Below, one piece after another: positions 39,911-48,371 of a stretch of 64,000 nucleotides of DNA. Origin of the DNA: Comamonadaceae bacterium ALPHA2B (GTDB lineage Bacteria; Pseudomonadota; Gammaproteobacteria; Burkholderiales; Burkholderiaceae_C); contig SCOE01000003.1 of NCBI GenBank assembly GCA_005503065.1, positions 204,265 to 268,264 of the forward strand. The letters are read 5' to 3'. Within the stretch, counting starts at the first letter, position 1. The number at the start of each line of letters is the position of its first letter. The notes beneath the pieces are model-generated. The model was given only the letters and a program-made list of their open reading frames with translations. It was not told where the DNA came from and ran no database searches. The position numbers and the translations under genes are program-made.

Positions 39911-41095
39911 TCAGAGCAATTCGATGGCCACGGCCGTGCCTTCGCCACCGCCGATGCACAGCGTGGCGACGCCACGCTTCAGGCCCCTGGACTGCAGCGC
40001 GTGGATCAGCGTGACCATGATGCGCGCGCCGCTGGCACCGATGGGGTGGCCCAGTGCGCAGGCGCCGCCGTGCACGTTGACGATGTCGTGCGACACGCCG
40101 AGCTCGGTCATCAGCGCCATCGGCACGACGGCGAAGGCCTCGTTCACCTCCCACAGGTCGACGTCCTTCACGCCCCAGCCGGTCTTGGCGAAGAGCTTCT
40201 GCACGGCGCCCACCGGCGCGGTGGAGAACCACTCGGGCTGCTGCGCGTGCGTGCTGTGCGCGACGATGCGCGCGATGGGCTTCCCGCCGATCTTCTGCGC
40301 GTGGGACGCGGTGCTCATCACCAGCGCGGCGGCACCGTCGTTGATGGACGAGCTGGAGGCCGCGGTGATGGTGCCGCCGTCCTTCTTGAAGGCCGGCTTG
40401 AGCGTGGGGATCTTGTCGAGCTTGACCTTGCCGGGGCCTTCGTCGATGGCGATCACCGTGTCGCCGCCGCGGCCCTTCACGGTCACCGGCGCGATCTCGG
40501 TCTTGAACAGGCCGTCCTTCGTCGCATGCTGCGCGCGCTGCACGCTGGCGATGGCGAATTCGTCCTGCTGCTCGCGCGTGAACTGGTACTTGGCGGCGCA
40601 GTCCTCGCCGAAGGTGCCCATGCTGCGGCCGGGCTGGTAGGCGTCTTCCAGGCCGTCGAGCATCATGTGGTCGAAGATGCGGTCGTGGCCCATGCGGTAG
40701 CCGCCACGGCCCTTGAGCATGAGGTAGGGCGCGTTGGTCATGCTTTCCATGCCGCCGGCGACCACGCAATCGTGCGTGCCGGCCAGCAGCAGGTCGTGCG
40801 CGAGCATCGCGGCCTTCATGGCCGAGCCGCACATCTTGCTGAGCGTGACCGCGCCCGCGCTGTCGGGCAGGCCGCCCTTGTAGGCCGCCTGGCGCGCGGG
40901 CGCCTGGCCCTGGCCGGCCATCAGGCAGTTGCCGAACAGCACCTCGCCCACCGCGTCGGGCGCGATGCCGGCGCGCTCGACCGCCGCCTTGATCGCGACG
41001 CCGCCGAGGTCGTGCGCAGCCAGCGACGCGAAGTCGCCCTGGAAGCTGCCCATGGGGGTGCGCGCGGCACCGAGGATGACGATGGATTCGGACAT
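39911..41095 (-). CDS. Acetyl-CoA C-acetyltransferase (thiolase)
   Basis: Degradative or biosynthetic thiolase II, 394 residues, interconverting acetyl-CoA and acetoacetyl-CoA. Catalytic Cys in TLSKMCGSAMKAAM near residue 88, His in NEAFAVVP and following, and the C-terminal NVHGGACALGHPIGASGAR plus CIGGGEGTA. It could process acetoacetyl-CoA derived from leucine degradation or polyhydroxybutyrate cycling. Start 41095 (MSESIVILGA). Separated from the upstream carbonic anhydrase gene by an R2 hairpin. Confidence 0.95.
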   Translation of the reverse strand: MSESIVILGAARTPMGSFQGDFASLAAHDLGGVAIKAAVERAGIAPDAVGEVLFGNCLMAGQGQAPARQAAYKGGLPDSAGAVTLSKMCGSAMKAAMLAHDLLLAGTHDCVVAGGMESMTNAPYLMLKGRGGYRMGHDRIFDHMMLDGLEDAYQPGRSMGTFGEDCAAKYQFTREQQDEFAIASVQRAQHATKDGLFKTEIAPVTVKGRGGDTVIAIDEGPGKVKLDKIPTLKPAFKKDGGTITAASSSSINDGAAALVMSTASHAQKIGGKPIARIVAHSTHAQQPEWFSTAPVGAVQKLFAKTGWGVKDVDLWEVNEAFAVVPMALMTELGVSHDIVNVHGGACALGHPIGASGARIMVTLIHALQSRGLKRGVATLCIGGGEGTAVAIELL

Positions 41096-41123
41096 GAGGG
41101 TCTCCTGGAGAGGTTCAATAAGC

Positions 41124-41247
41124 CGGACAGCCGAACGCGGAGGGCGCAAAGGCTTCGCAGAGGGCGCAGAAGAAGACATTGAATGACATTGCTTTCCTTC
41201 TGCGTTCTCTGCGTGATCTTTGCGACCTCTGCGTTCGGCTGCCCGCA
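41124..41247. repeat. Hairpin repeat family R2, copy 5 (carbonic anhydrase to thiolase gap)
   Basis: Outer arms ACAGCCGAACGCGGAGGGCG and GCGTTCGGCTGC with inner GCGCAGAAG/CTTCTGCG arms and an AT-rich centre. Starts at the carbonic anhydrase stop and ends about 30 bp before the thiolase start. Confidence 0.9.
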
Positions 41248-41248
41248 T

Positions 41249-41944
41249 TCACTTGGCGCTGCGCGGCGCCGGCGTCGGCTCCGAGGGGGCGCTCCACTTG
41301 TGGCGGATGCGCTGCACGGCGGCCTTGTAGATGGCGTCGAGCGGCTTGCTGCCGTCGACGGTGATGCCCAGGTCCTGCAGCAGGCCGTCGTGCACGCCGA
41401 AGGCCCAGCCGTGGATGGTGACCTTCTGGCCGCGGCTCCAGGCGTCGACCATGACGGTGCTCACGGCGACGTTGACGACCTGCTCGGCCACGTTGAGCTC
41501 GACCAGCGCATCGGCGCGCACCGCCTCGGGCAACGACTCGAGCATGACGTGGTGGCGGTCGCGCACGTCCTGGATGTGCCGGATCCAGTTGTCGGCCAGG
41601 CCGACGCGGATGCCGTCGAGCGCCGCCTTCACGCCGCCGCAGCCGTAGTGGCCCACGACCATGATGTCCTCGACCTTGAGCATGTCGACCGCGAACTGGA
41701 TGGCCGACAGGGCGTTCAGGTCGGAGTGCACCACGACGTTGGCGACGTTGCGGTGCACGAACACCTCGCCCGGGTCCAGGCCGGTGATCTGGTTGGCCGG
41801 CACGCGGCTGTCGGAGCAGCCGATCCACATGTACTTGGGCGTCTGCTGCTTGACCAGGCTGGTGAAGAAGCCCGGGCGATCGCGTTCCATCTGGGCCGCC
41901 CAGGCACGGTTGTGGACGAAGAGGTCTTGGATGGAAGAGGTCAT
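41249..41944 (-). CDS. can: Beta-class carbonic anhydrase
   Basis: Zinc enzyme interconverting CO2 and bicarbonate, 231 residues. Zinc ligands are Cys in MWIGCSDSRVP near residue 43, and His and Cys in VVGHYGCGGVKAAL near residues 99 and 102; the Asp-Arg dyad in CSDSR is present. Bicarbonate supply could serve the biotin carboxylase MccAB; this link is inference. The stop codon adjoins repeat R2. Confidence 0.95.
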   Translation of the reverse strand: MTSSIQDLFVHNRAWAAQMERDRPGFFTSLVKQQTPKYMWIGCSDSRVPANQITGLDPGEVFVHRNVANVVVHSDLNALSAIQFAVDMLKVEDIMVVGHYGCGGVKAALDGIRVGLADNWIRHIQDVRDRHHVMLESLPEAVRADALVELNVAEQVVNVAVSTVMVDAWSRGQKVTIHGWAFGVHDGLLQDLGITVDGSKPLDAIYKAAVQRIRHKWSAPSEPTPAPRSAK

Positions 41945-42014
41945 GGCGTCGATTTTCTGTATTTGGATGCCGGATGGCGAACGGGGAGACGGGAAGAAGG
42001 GGACGGGGGCAGGG

Positions 42015-42488
42015 TCAGCGTGCGGCGACGCTTTCGGGCGGACTCCTTCGGCCCTTGCGGGCCGGCTTGGCGGCGGCGGCAACCTGGGCCGTGCGCGCCG
42101 GGGTGCCCTTGCGGGCCCGCGTCAGCACGGCGCGCGCCTGCGCCTCCTGCGCCCGCACCTCGATCAGGTTGGCCTGCAGCTCGGCCATCTGCGCCTCGAG
42201 CTGGGCGCGGTGCTCGCCGAGCACGCGCAGGAACTCCTCCAGCTGCGGCACGGTGTCGCGCGGGCTGTCGTACATGTCCAGGATGGCCTTGGCCTCGCTC
42301 AGGCTCAGCCCCAGCCGCTTGGCGCGCAGCGTGAGCAGCAGCCGCGCCCGGTCGCGCGCGCTGTACACCCGCTGCAGGCCGGCGCGCTCGGGCGTGATGA
42401 GCCCCATGTCCTCGTAGAAGCGGATGGCCCGCGTCGTGAGGTCGAACTCCTTGGCGAGCTCGCTGATGGTGAAGGTCTGGGCTGGCAT
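42015..42488 (-). CDS. MerR-family regulator, LiuR-like
   Basis: Protein of 157 residues: N-terminal MerR helix-turn-helix (FTISELAKEFDLTTRAIRFYEDMGLITPER), dimer helix region (DRARLLLTLRAKRLGLSLSEAKAILDMYD), then a long Gln/Ala/Glu coiled coil and a basic tail. No metal-binding cysteines, which fits the LiuR type that senses acyl-CoA intermediates of leucine/isovalerate catabolism rather than metals. Start 42488 (MPAQTF). A perfect 20-bp palindrome lies 85 bp upstream, between it and the divergent MBL gene. Confidence 0.85.
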   Translation of the reverse strand: MPAQTFTISELAKEFDLTTRAIRFYEDMGLITPERAGLQRVYSARDRARLLLTLRAKRLGLSLSEAKAILDMYDSPRDTVPQLEEFLRVLGEHRAQLEAQMAELQANLIEVRAQEAQARAVLTRARKGTPARTAQVAAAAKPARKGRRSPPESVAAR

Positions 42489-42572
42489 CGAGGGATGGGG
42501 GGCGGACAGCGCGCCGGGTACCCGACGCGACAACGCGGACGCCGCCAGGTGCCTACAATGAAGCCGACCCGA

Positions 42573-42592
42573 TGACGTTTACGTAAACGTCA
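42573..42592. promoter_or_regulatory. Perfect 20-bp palindrome, probable LiuR/MerR operator
   Basis: TGACGTTTACGTAAACGTCA, self-complementary across all 20 bases, in the 184-bp gap between the MerR gene and the divergent MBL-fold gene. The TTTACGTAAAC core matches my recollection of the LiuR motif described for proteobacterial branched-chain catabolism regulons. I saw no equally good copy in front of liuA. Confidence 0.75.
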
Positions 42593-42672
42593 ATCCTACC
42601 CGAATCCGGCCGCCCGCGACATCGCCCCGTCGCTGCAGCGCGCGGCCCGCACCCACAGCGACCGGACCTCCG

Positions 42673-43734
42673 ATGAACCTCCTCGAACGCGAACTCCACT
42701 ACCCGCTGGGCGACCGCCTGCCCGCCATCGGCGACACCATCGAGGTGCTGCCCGGCGTGCGCTGGATCCGCATGGCGCTGCCCTTCGCGCTCGATCACAT
42801 CAACCTCTGGCTGCTGCGCGACACCATCGACGGCGTCGAGGGCTGGACGGTGGTGGACTGCTGCATCGCCCGTCCCGAGGCGCAGGCGCAATGGGAGCAG
42901 ATCTTCGAGACGCAGCTGCAGGGCCTGCCGATCCTGCGCGTGATCGTCACCCACATGCACCCCGACCACATCGGCCTGGCCGACTGGCTGTGCGCGCGCT
43001 GGAACGCGCCCTTGTGGATCAGCTCCACCGACTACCACGTCGCACGCGTGCTCACGCAGGCCGGCGACACCCTGGCCGGCGGCGACGCGGCGGCCGACTT
43101 CTTCGCCATGCACGGCCTCACCGACCCCGATGCGGTCGCCAAGATCCGCGCCCGCACCAGCTACTACAAGAACATGGTGCCTGCCGTGCCCGAGCGCTTC
43201 GTGCGCCTGCTCGACGGCGACATCGTGCACATCGGCGGGCGCGAGTGGCGCTGCATCGTCGGCTACGGCCATGCACCGGAACACATCGCGCTCTACTGCG
43301 ATGCGCTGAAGGCGCTCCTGGGCGGCGACATGATGCTGCCGCGCATCTCCACCAACGTGAGCGTGCACGCCGGCGAGCCGGAGGCGAATTCGCTCAAGCT
43401 CTTCCTCGACAGCATCGTGAAGTTCATGGACCTGCCGGGCGACACGCTGGGCCTGCCCTCGCACGGCAAGCCCTTCACCGGCATCCACCGCCGCGTCGAA
43501 CAGCTGCAGGAGCACCACCGCGACCGCCTGGCCGAACTGCTGGCCGCCTGCACGCAGAAGCCGCACACCGCGGCCGAGGCCCTGCCCATCCTCTTCAAGC
43601 GCGAGCTCGACCTGCACCAGATGACCTTCGCGCTGGGCGAGACCATCGCCCACCTGCACCTGCTGTGGTTCGGCGGGCAACTGCAGCGCCGCAAGGGCGA
43701 GGACGGCGTGTACCGCTTCAGCGCCGCCGCGTGA
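42673..43734 (+). CDS. MBL-fold metallo-hydrolase
   Basis: Metallo-beta-lactamase-fold hydrolase, 353 residues. Zinc motif VTHMHPDHIGLADWL near residue 95, later His in VGYGHAPEHIALYC and LPSHGKPFTG, followed by a C-terminal helical region (RRVEQLQEHHRDRLAELLAA) seen in glyoxalase II-like and LACTB2-like proteins. Substrate unknown; its position next to the LiuR-like site suggests a thioester. The next gene starts by GTGA overlap. Confidence 0.88.
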   Translation: MNLLERELHYPLGDRLPAIGDTIEVLPGVRWIRMALPFALDHINLWLLRDTIDGVEGWTVVDCCIARPEAQAQWEQIFETQLQGLPILRVIVTHMHPDHIGLADWLCARWNAPLWISSTDYHVARVLTQAGDTLAGGDAAADFFAMHGLTDPDAVAKIRARTSYYKNMVPAVPERFVRLLDGDIVHIGGREWRCIVGYGHAPEHIALYCDALKALLGGDMMLPRISTNVSVHAGEPEANSLKLFLDSIVKFMDLPGDTLGLPSHGKPFTGIHRRVEQLQEHHRDRLAELLAACTQKPHTAAEALPILFKRELDLHQMTFALGETIAHLHLLWFGGQLQRRKGEDGVYRFSAAA

Positions 43735-45062
43735 GCGGGAAGGGGCCCGGCGTCGAGGCGCTGGCCGCGCTGCGGGCCGGCGGCCTGGGGGGCGCGCAGC
43801 GCCTCGACCTGCGCGGCGCCGGGCTCACCGCCCTGCCGCCCGAGGTCTTCGCGCTCGCCGACACGCTCGAGGTGCTCGACCTCTCGGGCAACCGGCTGGG
43901 CGCATTGCCGGACGACCTGCACCGGCTGCACCGCCTGCGCATCCTCTTTGCCTCCGACAACGCCTTCACCGAACTGCCTGCGGCGCTCGGTGCCTGCGCG
44001 CACCTGGAGATGGTGGGCTTCAAGGCCAACCGGATCGCGCAGGTACCGGCGGGGTGCTTCGCCGAAGGCCATGCGCTGCGCTGGCTGATCCTGACCGACA
44101 ACGCCATCGAGACGCTGCCCGACACGCTGGGGTACTGCACGCGCATGCAGAAGCTGATGCTTGCCGGCAACCGTCTGAGCGCCTTGCCGGACTCGCTGGC
44201 CGGCTGCGAGCGGCTGGAGCTGCTGCGCCTGTCGGCGAACCGCTTCGCGGCCCTGCCCGACTGGCTGGACCGGCTGCCGCGCCTGGCCTGGCTGGCCTGC
44301 GCGGGCAATCCGTTCAATGCCGCCCTGGAGGCGGCTGCGCTGGCCGACACGCCCATCGCCGCGGTGCCCTGGGCCGAACTCACGGTGGGCGAGCGCCTCG
44401 GCGAAGGCGCATCGGGTGTCATCCACGCGGCGCAACACCGGGGCGCGGCCGGCGAATCGGCCGTCGCCCTGAAGCTCTTCAAGGGCGAGGTGACGAGCGA
44501 CGGCTGGCCACTCAGCGAGATGGCCGCGAGCCTGGCCGCCGGCGCGGCCCCGCACACCGTGCGCGTGCGCGGCCGCCTGGCCGGCCACCCCGATGGCACG
44601 GACGGCCTGGTGCTCGAACGCATCGGCCCCGACTGGCGCAACCTCGCCGGGCCACCCAGCCTGGCGAGCTGCACGCGCGACGTGTACGCCGAGGGGCTGC
44701 GGCTGCCCCATGCCACCGCGCGCGCGATCGCCCGCGACATCGCCGCCGCGGTGGCGCATCTGCATGCGCGCGGCATGGTGCATGGCGACCTCTACGCCCA
44801 CAACATCCTGTGGCGCCCGGGCGAGGCGCTGCTGGGCGACTTCGGCGCCGCCGCGCTGCTGCCCCAGGCCCTGGCGCCCATTGTGCAGCGCACCGAGTCG
44901 CGCGCCTTCGGCTGCCTGCTGGAGGAACTCCTCGCGCACGCCGAGCTGCCGGACGGGCGGGCCGATCTGACCGATCTGGCCGCGCTGCGCGACGCCTGCC
45001 TGGCCGGCGACCCGGCCGCGCGGCCGACGATGGTGCAGGTGCACGCCCGTCTCGCATCCTGA
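43731..45062 (+). CDS. Leucine-rich-repeat protein with C-terminal kinase-like domain
   Basis: Protein of 443 residues starting at GTG 43731, overlapping the MBL stop by 4 nt. Residues about 20-210 hold roughly eight leucine-rich repeats of the LxxLxLxxNxLxxLPxxL type (e.g. LEVLDLSGNRLGALPDDL). Residues about 222-440 are kinase-like: glycine loop GEGASGVIH, Lys248 in VALKLF, catalytic loop with His351 in MVHGDLYAHNIL, metal-binding Asp370 in LGDFGAA. HGD replaces HRD, as in some small-molecule kinases and atypical protein kinases. Cytoplasmic; no signal peptide. Role unknown. Confidence 0.88.
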   Translation: MSGKGPGVEALAALRAGGLGGAQRLDLRGAGLTALPPEVFALADTLEVLDLSGNRLGALPDDLHRLHRLRILFASDNAFTELPAALGACAHLEMVGFKANRIAQVPAGCFAEGHALRWLILTDNAIETLPDTLGYCTRMQKLMLAGNRLSALPDSLAGCERLELLRLSANRFAALPDWLDRLPRLAWLACAGNPFNAALEAAALADTPIAAVPWAELTVGERLGEGASGVIHAAQHRGAAGESAVALKLFKGEVTSDGWPLSEMAASLAAGAAPHTVRVRGRLAGHPDGTDGLVLERIGPDWRNLAGPPSLASCTRDVYAEGLRLPHATARAIARDIAAAVAHLHARGMVHGDLYAHNILWRPGEALLGDFGAAALLPQALAPIVQRTESRAFGCLLEELLAHAELPDGRADLTDLAALRDACLAGDPAARPTMVQVHARLAS

Positions 45063-45246
45063 GTGCCTCCGGGGCCGGGCTGCGCCCAGCCCGCCCCCGC
45101 GGGGGACAAGAAAACCTGGGGCGGCCCTGCGTTTTCTTCTTGAGAGCGGCCGGCTGGCGCCTGCGCGACGCCGGCCGGCCGGCACGCCGCTTAAGCTGCG
45201 CCGCGAACGCCGCCACCGGCGTGCATCCCACCTTCAGGAGACACCC

Positions 45247-46017
45247 ATGGACATGAATCAGCTGTTCTCGCTCAAGGGCCGCACCGCCCTCATCACCGGC
45301 GGCTCGCGCGGCATCGGCCGCATGATCGCCGAGGGTTATCTCGCGGCCGGCGCGCGCGTCTACATCTCGGCGCGCAAGGCCGCGGCCTGCGACCAGACGG
45401 CCAAGGAGCTGTCCGCGCTGGGCCATTGCGTCTCGCTGCCGGCGGACGTGTCGACGATGGAGGGCATCCGCGGCCTGGTCGAGGCCTACGGCAAGCACGA
45501 GGACTCGCTCGACATCCTGGTCAACAACGCCGGCGCCGCCTGGGGCGCGCCGTATGACGAGTTCCCGGAGAGCGGCTGGGACAAGGTGACCGACCTCAAC
45601 ATGAAGACGCCCTTCTTCCTGACGCAGGCGCTCACGCCGATGCTCAAGAAGGCGGCCACCGACCACTTGGCCAAGGTGATCCACATCGCGTCGATCGACG
45701 GCATCTCGGTCAACCCGTGGGAGACGTACTCCTACGCCGCCAGCAAGGCCGGCCTGATCCACCTGACCAAGCGCATGGCGCTGAAGCTCGCGCCCGAGCG
45801 CATCGTGGTGAGCGCCATCGCCCCCGGCCCCTTCGCCTCGGACATGAACAAGGACGCGCGCGACCACGGCGACGAGGTGGCCGAGCGCGTGCCGCTGGGC
45901 CGCATCGGCAGCACCGAGGACATGGCGGGCGCAGCGGTCTACCTGGCCTCGCGCGCGGGCGACTACGTGGTGGGCTCGACGCTGGTGGTCGACGGCGGCT
46001 GCGCCTGGGGGCGCTGA
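45247..46017 (+). CDS. SDR-family oxidoreductase (RhlG-like)
   Basis: NADP-dependent classical SDR of 256 residues. Cofactor motif ITGGSRGIGR near residue 18, LVNNAGAAWGAP, Ser in HIASIDG and YSYAASKAG with catalytic Tyr/Lys; ends VVDGGCAWGR. The SISVNPWETYSYAASK style resembles RhlG/FabG-like beta-ketoacyl reductases. An ATG at 45247 has AGGAG upstream. Standalone gene; a repeat R3 and a LysR gene follow. Confidence 0.92.
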   Translation: MDMNQLFSLKGRTALITGGSRGIGRMIAEGYLAAGARVYISARKAAACDQTAKELSALGHCVSLPADVSTMEGIRGLVEAYGKHEDSLDILVNNAGAAWGAPYDEFPESGWDKVTDLNMKTPFFLTQALTPMLKKAATDHLAKVIHIASIDGISVNPWETYSYAASKAGLIHLTKRMALKLAPERIVVSAIAPGPFASDMNKDARDHGDEVAERVPLGRIGSTEDMAGAAVYLASRAGDYVVGSTLVVDGGCAWGR

Positions 46018-46030
46018 AGGCCCGCCGCCG

Positions 46031-46110
46031 GATCGTCACGATCGTGACGAATTCGGCCGCAGCGCCCGGCTGGCGGGCGCTGCAGGCCGATTGCACTTTC
46101 GCGCATCGGC
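46031..46110. repeat. Repeat family R3, copy 2
   Basis: Begins with the perfect 18-bp palindrome TCGTCACGATCGTGACGA (46033-46050), then GGCCGCAGCGCCCGGC/GGCGGGCGCTGCAGGCC hairpin and GATTGCACTTT. Lies directly after the SDR stop. Confidence 0.85.
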
Positions 46111-46137
46111 CCGCCGAGGCGCCCCCACAATGCGCCC

Positions 46138-47037
46138 ATGAGCGCGCCGCCCCCTCGCATCCCACCGATCCAGGCCCTGCTGGCCTTCGAGGCCGTGGCA
46201 CGGCTGCGCAGCATGACGCAGGCGGCCGATGCGCTGAGCGTGACGCCCAGCGCGGTGAGCCACCGCATCCGCCAGCTCGAGGCGCAGCTCGGACTCAAGC
46301 TCTTCTCGGGCCGCGGCGACTGGCTTCCGACGCCCGAAGGCGCGGCCTACCTGGCGCGCGTGCGCGAGGCGCTGGCGGCCCTGCAGGACCATCCTTCCGC
46401 GGCCTTGACCAACAGCCCCGCGCCGGTGCGGCTGCGGGTGGCCGTCACGCCCACCTTCTCGCGCCAGCTGCTGCTGCCGCGGCTGGCGCTGTTCCGGCAT
46501 GCCTACCCCGACATCGAGTTGATGCTGCAGGTCGCGATCCCGATCCACCACGTGACGGCCGAGGAGGCCGACATCGAGTTGCGCTTCGGCACCGGCCCCT
46601 TCCCCGACCGCGAATCGATGCATCTTCTGTCGGACGAGGTGTGCCCCGTGTGCAGCCCCGAGTACCTGCGCGAGGCCGGGCCCTTCGATGACGGCTTCGA
46701 AAGCGCCGAGTCGGTGGCGCGAGCCCACCTCATCCGTTCGCCTCTGGAGCCCTGGCGCACCTGGTTCCGCGCCTGCGGCATCGGCCTGCCCGAGCCCGCC
46801 TCGGGCAACCAGTTCAACGACCTGGGCCTGGTGCTCGATGCCGCGGTGGCCGGCTTCGGCGTGGCGCTGATGCGCCTGAAGCTCGGCCAGAGCTGGCTCG
46901 ACAGCGGCCGGCTGGTGCGCCTGTCGCGGCGCAGCGTGCGCTCGCCGCACGACTACTTCCTGTGCTGGAAGCCGGGCACGCTGGAGCGCTGGGAGTGCGC
47001 GGCCTTCGTCGACTGGCTGCGGCAGGCGCTGCGCTGA
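46138..47037 (+). CDS. LysR-family transcriptional regulator (GcvA-like)
   Basis: Protein of 299 residues. Helix-turn-helix MTQAADALSVTPSAVSHRIRQLE near residue 25, followed by LGLKLFSGRG and an effector domain. The PPIQALLAFEAVARL start and SHRIRQLEAQLG are of the GcvA group. It precedes the FMN-dependent hydroxy-acid dehydrogenase gene by 164 bp in the same direction and may regulate it. Confidence 0.9.
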   Translation: MSAPPPRIPPIQALLAFEAVARLRSMTQAADALSVTPSAVSHRIRQLEAQLGLKLFSGRGDWLPTPEGAAYLARVREALAALQDHPSAALTNSPAPVRLRVAVTPTFSRQLLLPRLALFRHAYPDIELMLQVAIPIHHVTAEEADIELRFGTGPFPDRESMHLLSDEVCPVCSPEYLREAGPFDDGFESAESVARAHLIRSPLEPWRTWFRACGIGLPEPASGNQFNDLGLVLDAAVAGFGVALMRLKLGQSWLDSGRLVRLSRRSVRSPHDYFLCWKPGTLERWECAAFVDWLRQALR

Positions 47038-47201
47038 ACGGCAGGGGGCGGGCGCGCCCGGGCTGAAAAACTTTCAAGCACCGGACCGCCGGATTTCATC
47101 CACCCTCGTGGTTGCCGAACCTAGAGTCCATCCTGGACGCAGGCAGCCCCCCGCCTCCCAGTGCATCGCCCGCCCGACGGGCAACGGAGACAATCCCCGC
47201 C

Positions 47202-48356
47202 ATGACCGTGATCACCACCATCGAGGACCTGCGCGTGCAGGCCGAAAAGCGCGTGCCGCGCATGTTCTACGACTACGCCGACTCGGGTTCCTGGACCGAG
47301 GGCACCTACCGCGCCAACGAGGCCGACTTCCAGAAGATCAAGCTGCGCCAGCGCGTGGCCGTGAACATGGAAAACCGCACGACGGCGGCCACGCTGGTCG
47401 GGCAGCCCGCGACGATGCCCGTGGCCATCGCACCGGTGGGCCTGACCGGCATGCAGCACGCCGACGGCGAGATCCACGCGGCGCGCGCGGCCGAGAAGTT
47501 CGGCATCCCGTTCACGCTGTCGACGATGAGCATCTGCTCGATCGAGGACATCGCGCAGAACACCACCGCGCCCTTCTGGTTCCAGCTGTACATGATGCGC
47601 GACCGCGACGCCATGGCCCGCATGATCGAGCGCTGCAAGGTCGCCCGATGCAGCGCGCTGGTGCTCACGCTCGACCTGCAGGTGATCGGCCAGCGCCACA
47701 AGGACCTGAAGAACGGCCTCACGGCGCCGCCGCGGCCCACGCTGAAGAACATCCTCAACCTCATGACCAAGCCGGCCTGGTGCCTGGGCATGGCACAGAC
47801 GAAGCGCCGCACCTTCCGCAACCTGGTGGGCCACGTGAAGGGCGTGAGCGACATGAGTTCGCTGGCCGCGTGGACCAACGAGCAGTTCGATCCGCGCCTG
47901 TCGTGGGCCGACATCGAATGGGTCAAGCAGCAGTGGGGCGGCAAGCTCGTCCTCAAGGGCATCATGGTCGAGGAAGACGCCCGTCTGGCGGCCGACGTCG
48001 GCGCCGATGCGATCGTGGTGAGCAACCACGGCGGCCGCCAGCTCGACGGCGCGCCCTCGAGCATCTCGGCGCTGCCGGCCATCGTCGACGCGGTGGGGCA
48101 CCGGCTGGAGGTGTGGATGGACGGTGGCATCCGCAGCGGCCAGGACGTGCTCAAGGCCTGGGCCCTGGGCGCGCGCGGCACCATGATCGGCCGCGCCATG
48201 GCCTACGGCCTGGGCGCGATGGGCGAGGCGGGCGTGACCAGGGCGCTGCAGATCATCCACAAGGAACTGGACGTGACCATGGCCTTCTGCGGCCACACCA
48301 ACATCCAGAACGTCGACCGCAGCATCCTGCTGCCAGGGACCTATCCGACCGCCTGA
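47202..48356 (+). CDS. FMN-dependent alpha-hydroxy-acid dehydrogenase/oxidase (lactate type)
   Basis: TIM-barrel flavoenzyme, 384 residues, oxidising L-lactate or another L-2-hydroxy acid (LldD family). FMN/substrate motifs: RVPRMFYDYADSGSWTEGTYRAN at the start, FGIPFTLSTMS, ALVLTLDLQVIGQRHKD, and the signature SNHGGRQLDGAPSS near residue 275 with active-site His, then DGGIRSGQDVLKA. Start 47202 (MTVITTIEDL). It probably passes electrons to quinone or cytochrome; membrane association is family knowledge. Confidence 0.92.
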   Translation: MTVITTIEDLRVQAEKRVPRMFYDYADSGSWTEGTYRANEADFQKIKLRQRVAVNMENRTTAATLVGQPATMPVAIAPVGLTGMQHADGEIHAARAAEKFGIPFTLSTMSICSIEDIAQNTTAPFWFQLYMMRDRDAMARMIERCKVARCSALVLTLDLQVIGQRHKDLKNGLTAPPRPTLKNILNLMTKPAWCLGMAQTKRRTFRNLVGHVKGVSDMSSLAAWTNEQFDPRLSWADIEWVKQQWGGKLVLKGIMVEEDARLAADVGADAIVVSNHGGRQLDGAPSSISALPAIVDAVGHRLEVWMDGGIRSGQDVLKAWALGARGTMIGRAMAYGLGAMGEAGVTRALQIIHKELDVTMAFCGHTNIQNVDRSILLPGTYPTA

Positions 48357-48371
48357 ACGCCGGCGGCCGAT

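Noticed and set aside
37924..39975. A 683-residue apparent fusion of PPOX protein to an upstream domain
   Set aside because: The upstream part is another frame of the M20 peptidase gene; GTG at 38562 gives a normal PPOX protein.
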